64,000 nucleotides of DNA from a bacterium UBP14_UBA6098 (GTDB lineage Bacteria > UBP14 > UBA6098). The notes beneath the pieces were generated by a model. The model did no database searches, was not told where the DNA came from, and saw nothing but the letters and a program-made list of their open reading frames with translations. A program made the translations under genes and the position numbers. Position 1 is the first letter of the stretch. Every line of letters begins with the position of its first letter. Below, piece by piece: positions 34,988 to 46,000 of the stretch. The stretch is taken from positions 56,837 through 120,836 of the forward strand of contig DIWU01000026.1 in the NCBI GenBank assembly GCA_002428525.1, given 5' to 3'.

Positions 34988-35992
34988 TCAGCAAATCCTC
35001 GGGAGTGGAGCGCCTTCGGGTTCGACGATCAGGCGCTTTCCGCCAAATCGTGTGTTCATAACGACGCCGCTACCGGCCTCGACGCGGCCGATAATCGCGG
35101 CCATCCGGCCGTATTGCGAAGACCGGAGCGCTTCGAGGAGGGCCGGCGCGGACTCGGCGGGCAAGGCGAAAAGCATACGCCCTTCGCAGGCCATAAAGAG
35201 GGGGTCGTAGCCGAAAAGCTCGCACAGGTTATGGATTTGCGGCGAAATCGGTATAGCGGATTCCTCGACGACGAACCTCTTTTCGGACTGCTCGGCCAAC
35301 TCGCAAAGGATTCCTCCGAGGCCTCCGCGAGTAGGGTCTCGCATCGCGTGTATCTGAGGGGCGGCCTCGAGCGCGGATTCGACCATATTCCAGAGCGGGG
35401 CGCAATCGCTCTCTATCGGGGGCTCGGCGCGAAGGGCCTCGCGCACCGCGACGACGGCGCCGGCATGGCGGGCGATATCGCCGCTAATAACGAGGGCGTC
35501 GCCATCTCGGATAAGCTCCGGCCTCCGCGCAAAACCGACGACCTCGCCGATTCCGGAGGTGGTGATAAATATCCCGTCGGCCTTTCCGCGCGGAACGACC
35601 TTAGTGTCGCCGGCCGAGATCTCAACCCCGGCCTCGGGGGCGGCCTCGGCCATACCCTCTACGATCCTTTCGAGGCGTTCGATCTCGAACCCCTCCTCGA
35701 TTATAAATGCCGCGGAGATCATAATTGGTTTGGCCGCCATGGCGGAAAGGTCGTTCACCGTCCCGCAGATTGCCAGTTTGCCGATATTCCCGCCCGTGAA
35801 AAACAAAGGATCGACAACGAAGCCGTCGGTTGTGAAGGCGAGTTCGCCGCCGCGCACAGCTCTAATCGCGGAATCGCATAAAGCGTTAAGCGAAGGGCTT
35901 TTAAAGCGTTCGAGGAAAACCTCGCGAACAAGGCGCGAGGTCGCTCTTCCGCCCTCACCGTCGATAAGTCTTATTAATCTCGAATCTAACAT
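34988..35992 (-). CDS. hypE: HypE-type hydrogenase maturation protein
   Basis: PurM/AIR-synthetase-fold protein (334 aa) that dehydrates the thiocarboxamide on its own C-terminal cysteine to make the cyanide ligands of [NiFe]-hydrogenase. Family features: FTTDGFVVDPLFFTGGNIGK, CGTVNDLSAMAAKP, VEISAGDTKVV, MRDPTRGGLGGILCELAEQS, and the diagnostic C-terminus ending PRIC (Cys334). No hypA-F or hydrogenase structural genes are in the window, so it is separated from its usual partners. The neighbouring exported polyferredoxin fits a redox theme. Confidence 0.93.
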   Translation of the reverse strand: MLDSRLIRLIDGEGGRATSRLVREVFLERFKSPSLNALCDSAIRAVRGGELAFTTDGFVVDPLFFTGGNIGKLAICGTVNDLSAMAAKPIMISAAFIIEEGFEIERLERIVEGMAEAAPEAGVEISAGDTKVVPRGKADGIFITTSGIGEVVGFARRPELIRDGDALVISGDIARHAGAVVAVREALRAEPPIESDCAPLWNMVESALEAAPQIHAMRDPTRGGLGGILCELAEQSEKRFVVEESAIPISPQIHNLCELFGYDPLFMACEGRMLFALPAESAPALLEALRSSQYGRMAAIIGRVEAGSGVVMNTRFGGKRLIVEPEGAPLPRIC

Positions 35993-36198
35993 AATTTGAT
36001 AATATTAATCAAGTTGGCTGATAAAGTCAATTTCGTAGGATGACATCTCCCAAAAAACTCAAAGAAAAAAACAGCATGGACTCGATAAAAAAATGAAATG
36101 ACAAGCTAAAACGACTTGACGAATCGAGGGAGAAAATTTATTATATAATGAATCAATTTAGGTGAATTCTGTCCGCTAATATTTTTAGGAGGCTCCGT
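35993..36198. other. Divergent AT-rich intergenic region
   Basis: 206 bases between hypE (minus) and the first giant gene (plus). It contains the candidate promoter at 36116-36144 and the RBS AGGAGG at 36187-36192. No small gene or tRNA is seen. Confidence 0.6.
36116..36144 (+). promoter_or_regulatory. Candidate promoter of the first giant gene
   Basis: TTGACG at 36116-36121 and TATTAT at 36139-36144 with a 17-base spacer. An overlapping TATAAT at 36144-36149 is also present. Confidence 0.5.
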
Positions 36199-39100
36199 TT
36201 GAAAATACTGCGAATCCTTGGAATAGCTATAGCGATCTTTTTCTTAATGGGCGTGGTTGTTTCTACCCGGTCGATTGCACCGCCGCCTATGAGGATCGAT
36301 TCCCTCGAAGAGGAACTCGCTATTAAAAAAACCCACCATGTCCGCGAGCCGGCCAATGCGGTCGAGGCCGCAGTCGGAACCTACGAGGTGCCCGAATGGG
36401 TTCGTAGCGAGGCGATGAGAACCTTCACGAATACCTCGATGGCGAATTCTGTCAATGCCCTCAAGGCTTGGCGCTCAAAAAACGAATTCTCCGGCTCCCT
36501 CGACGAACGTTTTGGAAGAACCGCCTCGATGCGACCCACACCGCCCGCCCCTGAAGACTCCGGCTCGATTGAAGCGGATATCGACTGGACAACCGATCGT
36601 CGTGTTCACACCGACGCGACCGGCCAACAATTTCACCCGACCTGTCATGTCGGCTCGGACGGGACTATCTATGTCGCATGGTGTCGTTATGTCGATTCAG
36701 CCAATTCATGGGTGTATTTCAGCAAATCCACCAACGGCGGCGACAACTGGACTTCACCTGTCGGTGTTCGGACATACGGGATTAACAACCAGCCGCGCAT
36801 TGCCTCCTACGGTAGCGGCTCGACGGCGGATGTCTATGTCACATACACATATTGGTATGATGCCGCTAATTATGATTACGACATCTATTGCGGCGTCTCG
36901 AACAACGGCGGCTCGAGCTTCGCGACCTATGTAATCCGGGGATCGGCCGATTATGAGGATATGGCCTATGTTACAACCGACAACTCCGGTTATGTCTATA
37001 TCGCTCTGTGCCACGCTTGGGTTGAGGGCGGCGGATGCGATCCGGACGAGGCGGAGTCCGAGATTGTTATGTTCCAAAGCACAAACAGGGGAAGTTCTTG
37101 GTCCTCGGGGTATTATCTCACAGACTATGGCAGTCAGCACGACGATATACTGCCCGCGCTCGCAGTGCAAGGCGGGGGAACATCCTCGATCCTGCATTTT
37201 GCGTGGGTTCACGATTACTCAACCTCCGGCTCCGACTACGATGTCTATTACAAGAAAATTACAAATGCCGGCGGCACGCCCACAATTCCCTCAAGCTATG
37301 TGACAATCGCCGGTAGCGGTTCACAGGAATATGTCATCCCCGGCGGCATTGCAGTCGGCCCGAACGGAAACCCGCAGATTGCATATATTTATTCGACCGC
37401 CTCATCCGGAAACGGAGATATTTACTATAGCAGAAGCACCGACGGCGGCGCTTCGTTCCTGTCCTCAGTCGCGATCTCGAACCGAGTCACCGAGGAGACC
37501 GATGCGGCTATTGCTGTCGATGCCAAGAACAACCCGACGGTTGTTTGGCGCGACGCCCGTGATGGGAACTACGATATTTATTTGAATTATTCCGACGATC
37601 AAGGCGCCGCATGGAGATCGCCCTTCAAGGTCAATCAGGATGCTACCACGGCGAACCAATATTGGCCGGGCCTCGGGATGTGGAAAGAGGGCTGGCGCAG
37701 GAAGGTGGCGGTCGTTTGGTGGGACGAGCGTTACGACGACGGAGATATCTATTTCAACGGTAACGAGATGGTCGGGGTTTCGCTCGATGTCCGCTATATC
37801 CCCTCGATGCCGCTTTGGCCCTTGCCGGGGTTTTCCTATCGAGCATTCGATGCGGTTAAGGATACGACCTTCTACTCTGCGGCGAGTTATCAGATTTGGT
37901 TCGACCCTGAATTCACTAACGATCCCCTCTTGGATCAGCTTTGGGCCGGTTCCAGCAGTAGCGAGCGCTGGGCGGTCGATAACCCGGGCGGATGGACTTG
38001 GATTGCCGGCAATTACTGGATGCCGCCCGACACCGGCGGAAGCTACAATGCTTGGTATTATCACCAGTATCGAGTTGTGTTCGACGCGGTGAAGGGCAAC
38101 CCGCCGGTCTGCGATCATACGTTGCCCAATGTCGATGTTCATTATGTCAGTTTCGGCAACAGCGTCGTGTCTCTGATTAACGACGCTGTCAGTTGCACCG
38201 CTTGGGTCGATATCGGCACGGCCTTCAATATGCCGGGGTGGTATGAGCTTTCCCCGATTCAGCGTTGGGCTACTAACTCGCCGGACACAATCGGCACGGT
38301 TTCATTGGCTCGAATCGTTCAACCCTACTATTACCACCAGTGGAAACCGATAGTGCTTTTGGTCGGCCCAACGTCGGATAACAGCGCCTTCACCGAGAGG
38401 CATACACAATTCGGTTTGCCGCACGCCGAATCCGGTCTTTACGACCGCTGGGAACAATGGACGGACTGCGGAACTACGGTCGATTTCTCGGACACCACAG
38501 TCCCGGACGGCTGGTATGCCATCGACCCCACCGCCTTCCTTTGCGACGGCTATACAATGAGGACGATCCGCTACTCAAACAATACGCATGTTATAATCCG
38601 CAACAGCTTCGGCTACGGCAATCTGGTCGTGGACGGAGTGACAGTCCCCGCACCGGATTCCGTCGATTGGGGGCCGGGATCGTCGCATATAATCGGAGCG
38701 ATCTCGCCGCAGACCTTTGGCGACACGATCAGATTCCAATACAGCGATTGGTCGGACGGCGGCGCGATGAGCCACAGCATTGTCGTCCCCGAATACGACA
38801 TCACATACACAGCCAATTTTAACACACAGTTTAAACTCGATATGGAGTATGCCGGCTCGACCGGCGGCTATATCCCGACGCTCACCGGCACCGGCTGGTA
38901 TTGGCAGGACAGCTTGGCCACAATCACCGCGAGCGAGGGCTGGGACAGCACCGGCGGAACCCGATACGGTTTCTCGCATTGGGAAACGATTCCCACGGGA
39001 GCCTTCATTGGCGACAGCACAAGCTCCACGACGACGATCGTGATGAACCGGCATTATCTTGTTCGCGCGGTTTATTCGCTTCAATACCGCCTTCAAGTCA

Positions 39101-42100
39101 GCTCGGACGGCGGCTACGGCACCCCGAACCCGCCGATCGGCTCCAACTGGATCGATGCCGGCGCGCATATCTGCGCGGAGGCCGGAAGCCCCGACCTAAT
39201 CGATCATATGTATGCCACAGGCTGGACCGGCACCGGGCCGGTTCCCCCCAGCGGCACCGGCGATGTCGCATGTTTTTATATGTCCGCGCCGGGGAACATC
39301 ACTTGGCGTTGGGCGCCACAGCTCACTCTGAGAATTATCTCGACCTACGGAGTCCCCTCGCCCATGACGGGCTTGCATTATTACAATCCGGGGGATTACG
39401 TCAGTTGCAATGTCGGGACGCCGTTCCCGCTTTCGGGGGACACGCGGGCATCCTGCATCGGCTATACCGGAACCTCCGTCATCGGCTCGGGTGCCACGAA
39501 CTTCGTTGATTTCAATATCGTCGAAAATTGCACATTAACTTGGAACTGGCGCATCGAGTATCGACTTCGGATTGTGAATCCCACCGGTTATGGCGAACCG
39601 CTGGTTCCCCCGGTCGGGGACAACTGGTTCCCGAGCGGCTCTATGGTTATGGCCAAGGTGAATTCCCCCGATCCGCCGATGGTTTGCATCGGCTTTATCG
39701 GCACACCCCCAACGCTTCCCGCGACAAGCCCCCAAGACTCGATAGTCTTCGCGATGGTTGCCCCCGCGACATTACAATGGCAATGGGCGCCCGATTGGGA
39801 GGTTTGCTCTTTGGTCGTTATCTCGACCGGTGGAAGAGGCGCGCCCTCGCCCTACGGCACGACTTGGTGGGTTCCCGGAAGCGCGGTCAGCGCCTCGGTG
39901 ACAAGCCCATGGCCCGACCCCGGCGACGATGGGATTCGTTGGCTAATCGACGGATATTCCGGCACCGGAAGCGCGCCTTCGGGCTCCGGCGCCTCGACAG
40001 GTTCGTTCTTCATATGGACAAATTCTTCCATCACATGGAACTGGTGCGACGAGATTCGGCTTCTTATCGATTCCGAGCCGGGGTATTACGGCGCACCGCT
40101 TCCGGACACAGGAGCCCACTGGTTCGACCGCGGAACGCTGGTTTCCGGCTCGGTGACAACACCATGGGAAGACTCGGTTGTTTGCACCGGATTCACAGGC
40201 ACCGGAAGCGCCCCCTCCTCGAGTTCGTCCTCGAACTTCGCCTTCAGCCTATCTGTGCCAAGCTCAGTGACATGGCATTGGAACATTTCGACTGTCAGCT
40301 TGAATGTCCTTAGCGAATACGGTTCACCGTCGCCGGCGATCGGGCTTCATCATTACGCCGTCGGCGCCGAGATCGATCTTTCGGTTAATCGCTATCATTA
40401 TATCTCGCCGGTCGAGCGCTGGGAATGCGTCGGTTGGGCTGGCACCGGCTCGGTTCCGCCCTCGGGGGCCGACACGACACTTCATGTTCGGGTCTTGGTG
40501 AACAGCACGATTCGCTGGGTTTGGCAGAGGCAGTTCAGGCTCGATGTCGATAATCCGGGCGGATACGACACACCGGTTCCGCCGATCGGACAGCATTGGT
40601 TCGATGCGGGAACATGGGTGACATGTTATATCACGACCAATCCGGTCGATACTATGTTCTGCGTCGGTTTCTACGGAACGGGCGATTGCCCGAGTATGTG
40701 GGGAATGGACGAGGTCAGCTTCATTATCAACCAATATTCGACAATTCAATGGGTATGGCTCGGTGCCGGATCGACGAGAACCCTTAATGTCGTAAGCGAA
40801 TGCGGCGATCCATTCCCGCCTGTGGGGCCGCATTATTACCCCCATTCGGTGGTGGTCGATTGTTATATGCTTAACGCAACCGATCCGATCGGCCCGGGGG
40901 AGAGAAGCCGCTGTCAGGGCTGGACGGGCACAGGCTCCGTCCCGGCCTCTGGAGCGGACACCTCGCTGACCTTCACAATCACGGCAAACAGCAATATAAC
41001 TTGGAACTGGCGGCGGGAGTTCAGCTTCGATGTCCTTAACCCGACAGGCAGAGGTCTGCCCTCTCCAGCAGTGGGATCCTATTGGTATGCCGAGGGTTCG
41101 ACTGTCATCGCAGAAGTGACGCTCAACCCGGACGGGGCGTTTGTTTGCACCGGCCATGATGGATGGGGGTCTGTGGCCTCCGGACTCGGCGATTCGATAA
41201 ACATCGTTATCACCGAACCTTCAGGCGTCGAATGGCTTTGGGAGGCTATCGGGGATGTTTATACACTTACCGTAATTAGCCCCTATGGCCCCTGCGATCC
41301 GCCGGTCGGCGTGAACTATATCCCCCGCGGAGCGACAATCACCGCCTCGGCGGGGCCGCACAGCTATGACAGCCCGATCTTCCGCAACACCGCCACCGGA
41401 TGGACCGGTTTGGGTTGTGTCCCGGTCTCGGGAAGCGACCACGAGGCGACTATCACGATGACCTCTAATGGAACAATCACTTGGCTTTGGGTAAACGAGT
41501 TCCTCCTCGCGATGAATTACATCGGTTGCGGGGCGGCCGTGCCGGCGCAATCCGGTCAGGGCTGGTATCGCTTCCGCGATTCCGCGACAATCACAACCTC
41601 GAGTTCGGTCGCCGACGGCTCTCTTCATTACGGCTTCGTCAACTGGTCGGTCTCACCCTCCGCGGGGGCGGGCGTGGTCGATGTCTATTGGCCGAGCACC
41701 TATGCCGCTGTTATGGCGGCCTGCACATTAACCGCAAATTACGCTCCCGCAGTCCTTTGCTCCTTGGTTAAAATCCCCGGACAGGATTACGGCGGCTTCA
41801 CCGTCGATGGGGTTATTCATGACAGTATCCATGAATATACCGATTGGTGGGGGCTCGGTTCGATACATACAATCGGCGCGACCTCGCCCGATTGGGGCCC
41901 CGGCGAGCGCTATACCTTCGACAGCTGGAGCGATGGCGGAACGCTACTCCATAATGTCGGCCCGATAACAACCTCCTCGGCCTACAGGGCATACTATAGA
42001 CAGCATTTAAATCTGCACATTGAAAAATCGCCATATCACACCTCGGGAAGCATTAGAGTCGATGGTGTCGAGTATGCCGACTCGGGCCGGATCGACCTTT

Positions 42101-42966
42101 GGTTCACAGCCGGCACAGCGCCGGCGGTGGGCGTCAGCGATATCGATTATGAATCCGAGGGGCACCGCTATTCATGGCAATCGTGGAGCGACGGCGGAGC
42201 GTTGAACCATCTGCTCGATCCCATCGGTGCGCCGGTGTTTCTTGTCGCGAACTACAATGAACAGTATAGGCTCAAGGTCGCCAAGTCCCCGCTGGAAGAC
42301 TACGGTTGGATTTCGATAGACGATTCGCTTTACGAGTTCGCCTCGAGCGCCTCGCGCTGGTTCTCACCGGGAACCGAACACCAAATCAATGTATCGAAGA
42401 TCGATGTTGTCGGTGACAGCGCTTACCAATTTATCAATTTCGACGGGGTATTCGCCGATACGGTGCTTCCGAAAACTGTCGCACTTTCCGAACCGGATTC
42501 AATCACCGCATATTATCGAGGTTTTAAATTCATCCTCGCTCTCGATGTGACACCTTTGGTTTGGAATTTAGGGCTTATGTTCCCCGACTTCATTAGAACG
42601 ATGGTTCCTTCGGAGGTTATCACCGTTCGTAATATCGGAAATATTGCCTGCGATGTCGGTTTGACGGTAATCGATACTCACAGCGTATGGATTTGCGGTT
42701 GTAGCAACGGAACGGATAAGATTGTTTTCCGCGGACATTTCAGCAACATGCCCGTCCCGCCGGCGACCTTCCATCCGGCCTACGACTGTATCAGAGAGAC
42801 GATCAACTGGTCAACGGAGCATTTCTTCGGGCCGCTGGGGTATAATGTCACTCCGGGGGACGGCATGAACCTTTGGTTACAAACTCATACACCTCGGGTA
42901 AGTAGCATCTCGATGGTCGAGCAGGTATTGATAATTCGCGTCAGCGCGAGAGTAACTTTGTATTGA
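36199..42966 (+). CDS. Giant exported repeat protein 1 (Asp-box propeller, ~80-aa repeats, InlB-B-like modules)
   Basis: Exported protein of 2255 aa from TTG 36199 (RBS AGGAGG, 6-base spacing) with a signal sequence (ILRILGIAIAIFFLMGVVVS). Order of parts: pro-region ending in RPTPPAPED; an Asp-box beta-propeller (about 150-530) with SKSTNGGDNW, SNNGGSSF, STNRGSSW, SRSTDGGASF and SDDQGAAW; a Trp/Tyr-rich region to about 960 with YYYHQ motifs and LVRAVYSLQ-type strands; ten tandem units (965-1764); four InlB-B-like modules (FDSWSDGG, WQSWSDGG, VANYNEQ) to about 2110; and a C-terminal domain of about 150 aa. No sorting domain or LPXTG. Most likely a surface adhesin or filament; function unknown. 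Closely followed by a paralogue. Confidence 0.88.
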   Translation: MKILRILGIAIAIFFLMGVVVSTRSIAPPPMRIDSLEEELAIKKTHHVREPANAVEAAVGTYEVPEWVRSEAMRTFTNTSMANSVNALKAWRSKNEFSGSLDERFGRTASMRPTPPAPEDSGSIEADIDWTTDRRVHTDATGQQFHPTCHVGSDGTIYVAWCRYVDSANSWVYFSKSTNGGDNWTSPVGVRTYGINNQPRIASYGSGSTADVYVTYTYWYDAANYDYDIYCGVSNNGGSSFATYVIRGSADYEDMAYVTTDNSGYVYIALCHAWVEGGGCDPDEAESEIVMFQSTNRGSSWSSGYYLTDYGSQHDDILPALAVQGGGTSSILHFAWVHDYSTSGSDYDVYYKKITNAGGTPTIPSSYVTIAGSGSQEYVIPGGIAVGPNGNPQIAYIYSTASSGNGDIYYSRSTDGGASFLSSVAISNRVTEETDAAIAVDAKNNPTVVWRDARDGNYDIYLNYSDDQGAAWRSPFKVNQDATTANQYWPGLGMWKEGWRRKVAVVWWDERYDDGDIYFNGNEMVGVSLDVRYIPSMPLWPLPGFSYRAFDAVKDTTFYSAASYQIWFDPEFTNDPLLDQLWAGSSSSERWAVDNPGGWTWIAGNYWMPPDTGGSYNAWYYHQYRVVFDAVKGNPPVCDHTLPNVDVHYVSFGNSVVSLINDAVSCTAWVDIGTAFNMPGWYELSPIQRWATNSPDTIGTVSLARIVQPYYYHQWKPIVLLVGPTSDNSAFTERHTQFGLPHAESGLYDRWEQWTDCGTTVDFSDTTVPDGWYAIDPTAFLCDGYTMRTIRYSNNTHVIIRNSFGYGNLVVDGVTVPAPDSVDWGPGSSHIIGAISPQTFGDTIRFQYSDWSDGGAMSHSIVVPEYDITYTANFNTQFKLDMEYAGSTGGYIPTLTGTGWYWQDSLATITASEGWDSTGGTRYGFSHWETIPTGAFIGDSTSSTTTIVMNRHYLVRAVYSLQYRLQVSSDGGYGTPNPPIGSNWIDAGAHICAEAGSPDLIDHMYATGWTGTGPVPPSGTGDVACFYMSAPGNITWRWAPQLTLRIISTYGVPSPMTGLHYYNPGDYVSCNVGTPFPLSGDTRASCIGYTGTSVIGSGATNFVDFNIVENCTLTWNWRIEYRLRIVNPTGYGEPLVPPVGDNWFPSGSMVMAKVNSPDPPMVCIGFIGTPPTLPATSPQDSIVFAMVAPATLQWQWAPDWEVCSLVVISTGGRGAPSPYGTTWWVPGSAVSASVTSPWPDPGDDGIRWLIDGYSGTGSAPSGSGASTGSFFIWTNSSITWNWCDEIRLLIDSEPGYYGAPLPDTGAHWFDRGTLVSGSVTTPWEDSVVCTGFTGTGSAPSSSSSSNFAFSLSVPSSVTWHWNISTVSLNVLSEYGSPSPAIGLHHYAVGAEIDLSVNRYHYISPVERWECVGWAGTGSVPPSGADTTLHVRVLVNSTIRWVWQRQFRLDVDNPGGYDTPVPPIGQHWFDAGTWVTCYITTNPVDTMFCVGFYGTGDCPSMWGMDEVSFIINQYSTIQWVWLGAGSTRTLNVVSECGDPFPPVGPHYYPHSVVVDCYMLNATDPIGPGERSRCQGWTGTGSVPASGADTSLTFTITANSNITWNWRREFSFDVLNPTGRGLPSPAVGSYWYAEGSTVIAEVTLNPDGAFVCTGHDGWGSVASGLGDSINIVITEPSGVEWLWEAIGDVYTLTVISPYGPCDPPVGVNYIPRGATITASAGPHSYDSPIFRNTATGWTGLGCVPVSGSDHEATITMTSNGTITWLWVNEFLLAMNYIGCGAAVPAQSGQGWYRFRDSATITTSSSVADGSLHYGFVNWSVSPSAGAGVVDVYWPSTYAAVMAACTLTANYAPAVLCSLVKIPGQDYGGFTVDGVIHDSIHEYTDWWGLGSIHTIGATSPDWGPGERYTFDSWSDGGTLLHNVGPITTSSAYRAYYRQHLNLHIEKSPYHTSGSIRVDGVEYADSGRIDLWFTAGTAPAVGVSDIDYESEGHRYSWQSWSDGGALNHLLDPIGAPVFLVANYNEQYRLKVAKSPLEDYGWISIDDSLYEFASSASRWFSPGTEHQINVSKIDVVGDSAYQFINFDGVFADTVLPKTVALSEPDSITAYYRGFKFILALDVTPLVWNLGLMFPDFIRTMVPSEVITVRNIGNIACDVGLTVIDTHSVWICGCSNGTDKIVFRGHFSNMPVPPATFHPAYDCIRETINWSTEHFFGPLGYNVTPGDGMNLWLQTHTPRVSSISMVEQVLIIRVSARVTLY
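39091..41490 (+). repeat. Ten-unit protein repeat array in giant 1
   Basis: Ten units of about 80 codons. Consensus by eye: V.S.YG.P.P..G.HYY..G..V, then C.GWTGTGSVP.SG, then (S/N).(I/L).W.W. Units alternate between a YG type (STYGVPSPMTGLHYY, SEYGSPSPAIGLHHY) and a NPxGY type (NPTGYGEPLVPPVGDNWF, NPGGYDTPVPPIGQHWF), so the real period is about 160 residues. DNA copies are diverged, so this is old duplication under protein selection. Confidence 0.85.
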
Positions 42967-42984
42967 TTTGTCGAGAAATAAGCC

Positions 42985-43012
42985 TTGATTTATATATGAT
43001 ATGTAATATAAT
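42985..43012 (+). promoter_or_regulatory. Candidate promoter of the second giant gene
   Basis: TTGATT at 42985-42990 and TATAAT at 43007-43012 with a 16-base spacer, in the AT-rich gap between the giants. The second gene can therefore be expressed on its own. Confidence 0.55.
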
Positions 43013-43073
43013 AGTGTTCTAAAATATAATTAGCGTAATTCTCGCTGTGATATTCAAATTGGGGGGGTTGTTT

Positions 43074-46000
43074 ATGTTAAACCGCGCAAGATTTGTTTTA
43101 ATTATCGCACTCGCATTGGTCGTGGTGGGCAGTGTTTTTGCGGTGGAGTCCTCGGATGACCCATACGAGATAAAAACCGCAAACTATGCCCGTAAACACG
43201 CCGGGACTTCGAACAAGGTAATCGTGACGAGTCCCGATTATCAGAGGCCGAAGAACATCACAGAAAAGATGATCGAAAACGGTCTGACCCGTTTCGAGCT
43301 TCCGGATCCGCGCGAGTTTCCCCAAGAGGCCGCGGCCTTTTTGCCCGAGCTTCCGCCCGCTCCGATGGTCTTCGCCCCTTCTCGGTCGATGCCTCATAGT
43401 GCCCGTCCGACTCCACCCGCTCCCGACACTCCGGGGAGCGACTTGAGATTCCGCTCCGACGATATTCTCGTCAGCATCCCGAGCACGAACGCACAGAGAC
43501 AGCCGCATTGCGTCACCGGCGATGACGGCGTTATTTACGCGGTTTGGGGACAGGCCACCTCGACCGGTGTCAATGCGATTATGTTCTCGAAATCGACGGA
43601 CGGCGGCTCGACATGGAGCACCGCTATCGCGGTCGATGCGGTCGGCACAAACTACTCGCCGAGGGTTGCAGTCTGGGGAACAGGCGCTTCCGCGAGGGTT
43701 CATGTGGTTTACAACTACGTCGATTGGCATACCTACGACTATTACGACACCTCGGGAACTTATCTATACACAGACACGGTGCAGGAGGGCGATGTTTATT
43801 ACTGCCGCAGTAACACCGGCGGTGCGAGCTTCGGCTCGTTCCAATCCATCGCGAACCGCGACCTCGATTTGATCATCCTGCATTTCAATTACGACGAGGG
43901 CGGCGCCGGCGTCTGCGTCGATCCGACAGGCAATGTCGCGGTCACATATTACAGCCAAGCTGATGAGGGACATATCGCCTCGCTCGCTGTAATGATCATC
44001 TTGATCATCCTTTTCGAGGGATTGCCGCCTTTCTGGCTGGAATACACTTGGTATATCTCCTGTATGCGCGGCTCGAACAACCACGGCGGAAGCTTCAACA
44101 GCGAGCATAGGATCGTTTCCGAGTGGTTCATGGACAACTCGTTGATCGGCGCAGATGTCGAGGGCTCGGGCACTAGCGCGATACTCCACTGCGTTTATAC
44201 CGCTACTGGAGTGCTGTCCTTGGGCTCGGCCTCGGCATGGTATAAGCAGGTTCAAGACCCCTTCTTCTCGCCCTCGACAAGATACGACAACTATGTCGGC
44301 GACGGATATGCAATCCCTTCGGGCGTTGCGGTGGATATTTACGGCAATCCGAGGGTAGGCCTCACCTCTTCTTCGAGCTACGGCGGCGATGTTTGGTACA
44401 CCTTCAGCTCCGACCGCGGAGTCACATGGCCGGTTCCGGTTCCCGTCGCGATCTCGAGCAACGACGAATGGGAGCCGAGGATTCGGCTCGATGAGGCCCA
44501 AAACACCTTCCTCGTTTGGTCCGATGAAAGGCATATCGACACAGACATCTATTGCGTTTGGTCGGAGGATGGAATCACGCTCAGAACCGACCAGCACAAG
44601 GTCAACCAGCACCCCGGTTCGTTCGATCAGCTTTGGCCGGGTATGGGACTTTATCTCTCGGACACAACCCGCCGCCTCGATGTCGTTTGGTGGGACACAT
44701 GGAGCGATGTCAACGGCGATATTTATTACAACGGCGCGAATTGGTGGAGGACAAACCTGAATGTCGTGCTTCACGACACGCTGGTGAACCCGATGGGCGG
44801 GACGCTGACTATCACCTACACGAGCATGGATGTCCTCATCACACGCGAGATCAGCACCGGATACCATATCATCTACCACGACCCGGGAACCGAGATCTGT
44901 CTCGATCGAATAAGCTCCGGTTCGAACACGGTCGAGCGGTGGATTTACTCCGAAACCGAGGATTTCTGCGTGACGCCGCCGGTTCCGGGGAACACCTATA
45001 CTCTGATTTATTACGATCAATATAACACGACCTTCACGACCGAGATCGGCAACCCGCCGGCCTGCACCGTGACGAGTATTCCCTCGATGACATTCACCTA
45101 TGAATATTTCGCGCTCACTCAGGTGGGCTTCACGGATTTCGTTCATTGGGCGAATGTCCGCGGCGAATATAACTACACCCCCGCGGTTCCCTCCGATCCC
45201 GCGGCGACAGAGCGCTGGTTCTGCCCCGAACCGACCGGTTTGGTCCTCGCGCCTACTGTAGCACCGCTTTACTATTACCAGTATAAAGCGACATTCAACG
45301 ACCCGCGGCGCATGAACGACCCCGAATGCACACACGCGGTGCCGCATTTCTCGCTTCTTCAGCGCTGGATGGGCGGAACCAACCTCCGCGGAACGACGGT
45401 TCTTCGCGATTGGGCCGACTGCGGTAGTGTTTATGAGTATGAAGACCCGAAGAGCATCACGAGCAGACAACGCTGGGATATCACTTCAGACGCCACCGGT
45501 GTTGTGACCGGCCTCGGGCCATACACACCGCTGGCTTATCATCAGTGGATGCCGAATATCACCCTCATCGGGCCCTACCTCCCCGAAAACCCGACCTATT
45601 GCGAAACGCTTTATGTCGGCGGAACGCGCACCGCAGAGGCCAATCTCGCGGCGCTTTACGCACCGTGGGCCGATTGCGGAAGCCCCCTCTGGATGGGCGA
45701 GTTCACCTCGCTCGGATGGGTTGCCCGCGACCCGCGCGTCTTCGACCCTGTTATCTCCGACTTCAATGCGATTATTCGCTACGGCAATGTCGTGACTGTC
45801 GTTATTCAGAACGATTTCGGCTACGGTTATGTCGTCGGTGACGTCGACACTGTGACGAGCGGCTTCCCGATCGGCTGGGCGCCCTCGACCGATCACAATA
45901 TCTGCGCAATATCGCCGCAGGTGTTCGGTTTCACGAGGTTCGTCTTCGACCATTGGTCGGATGGCGGCGATACCTGTCACGATGTCTTCCCGATCAGCGA

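Noticed and set aside
36116..36149. TTGACG-N22-TATAAT read as a special long-spacer promoter, also seen near 22597 and 57843
   Set aside because: A normal 17-base spacing with TATTAT (36139) or TAATGT (57866) exists at two of the three sites, and AT-rich gaps make such hits likely by chance.
43764..45470. 568-codon open frame on the minus strand
   Set aside because: Antisense shadow of giant 2, where codon bias leaves the opposite frame open. No start region or family resemblance.
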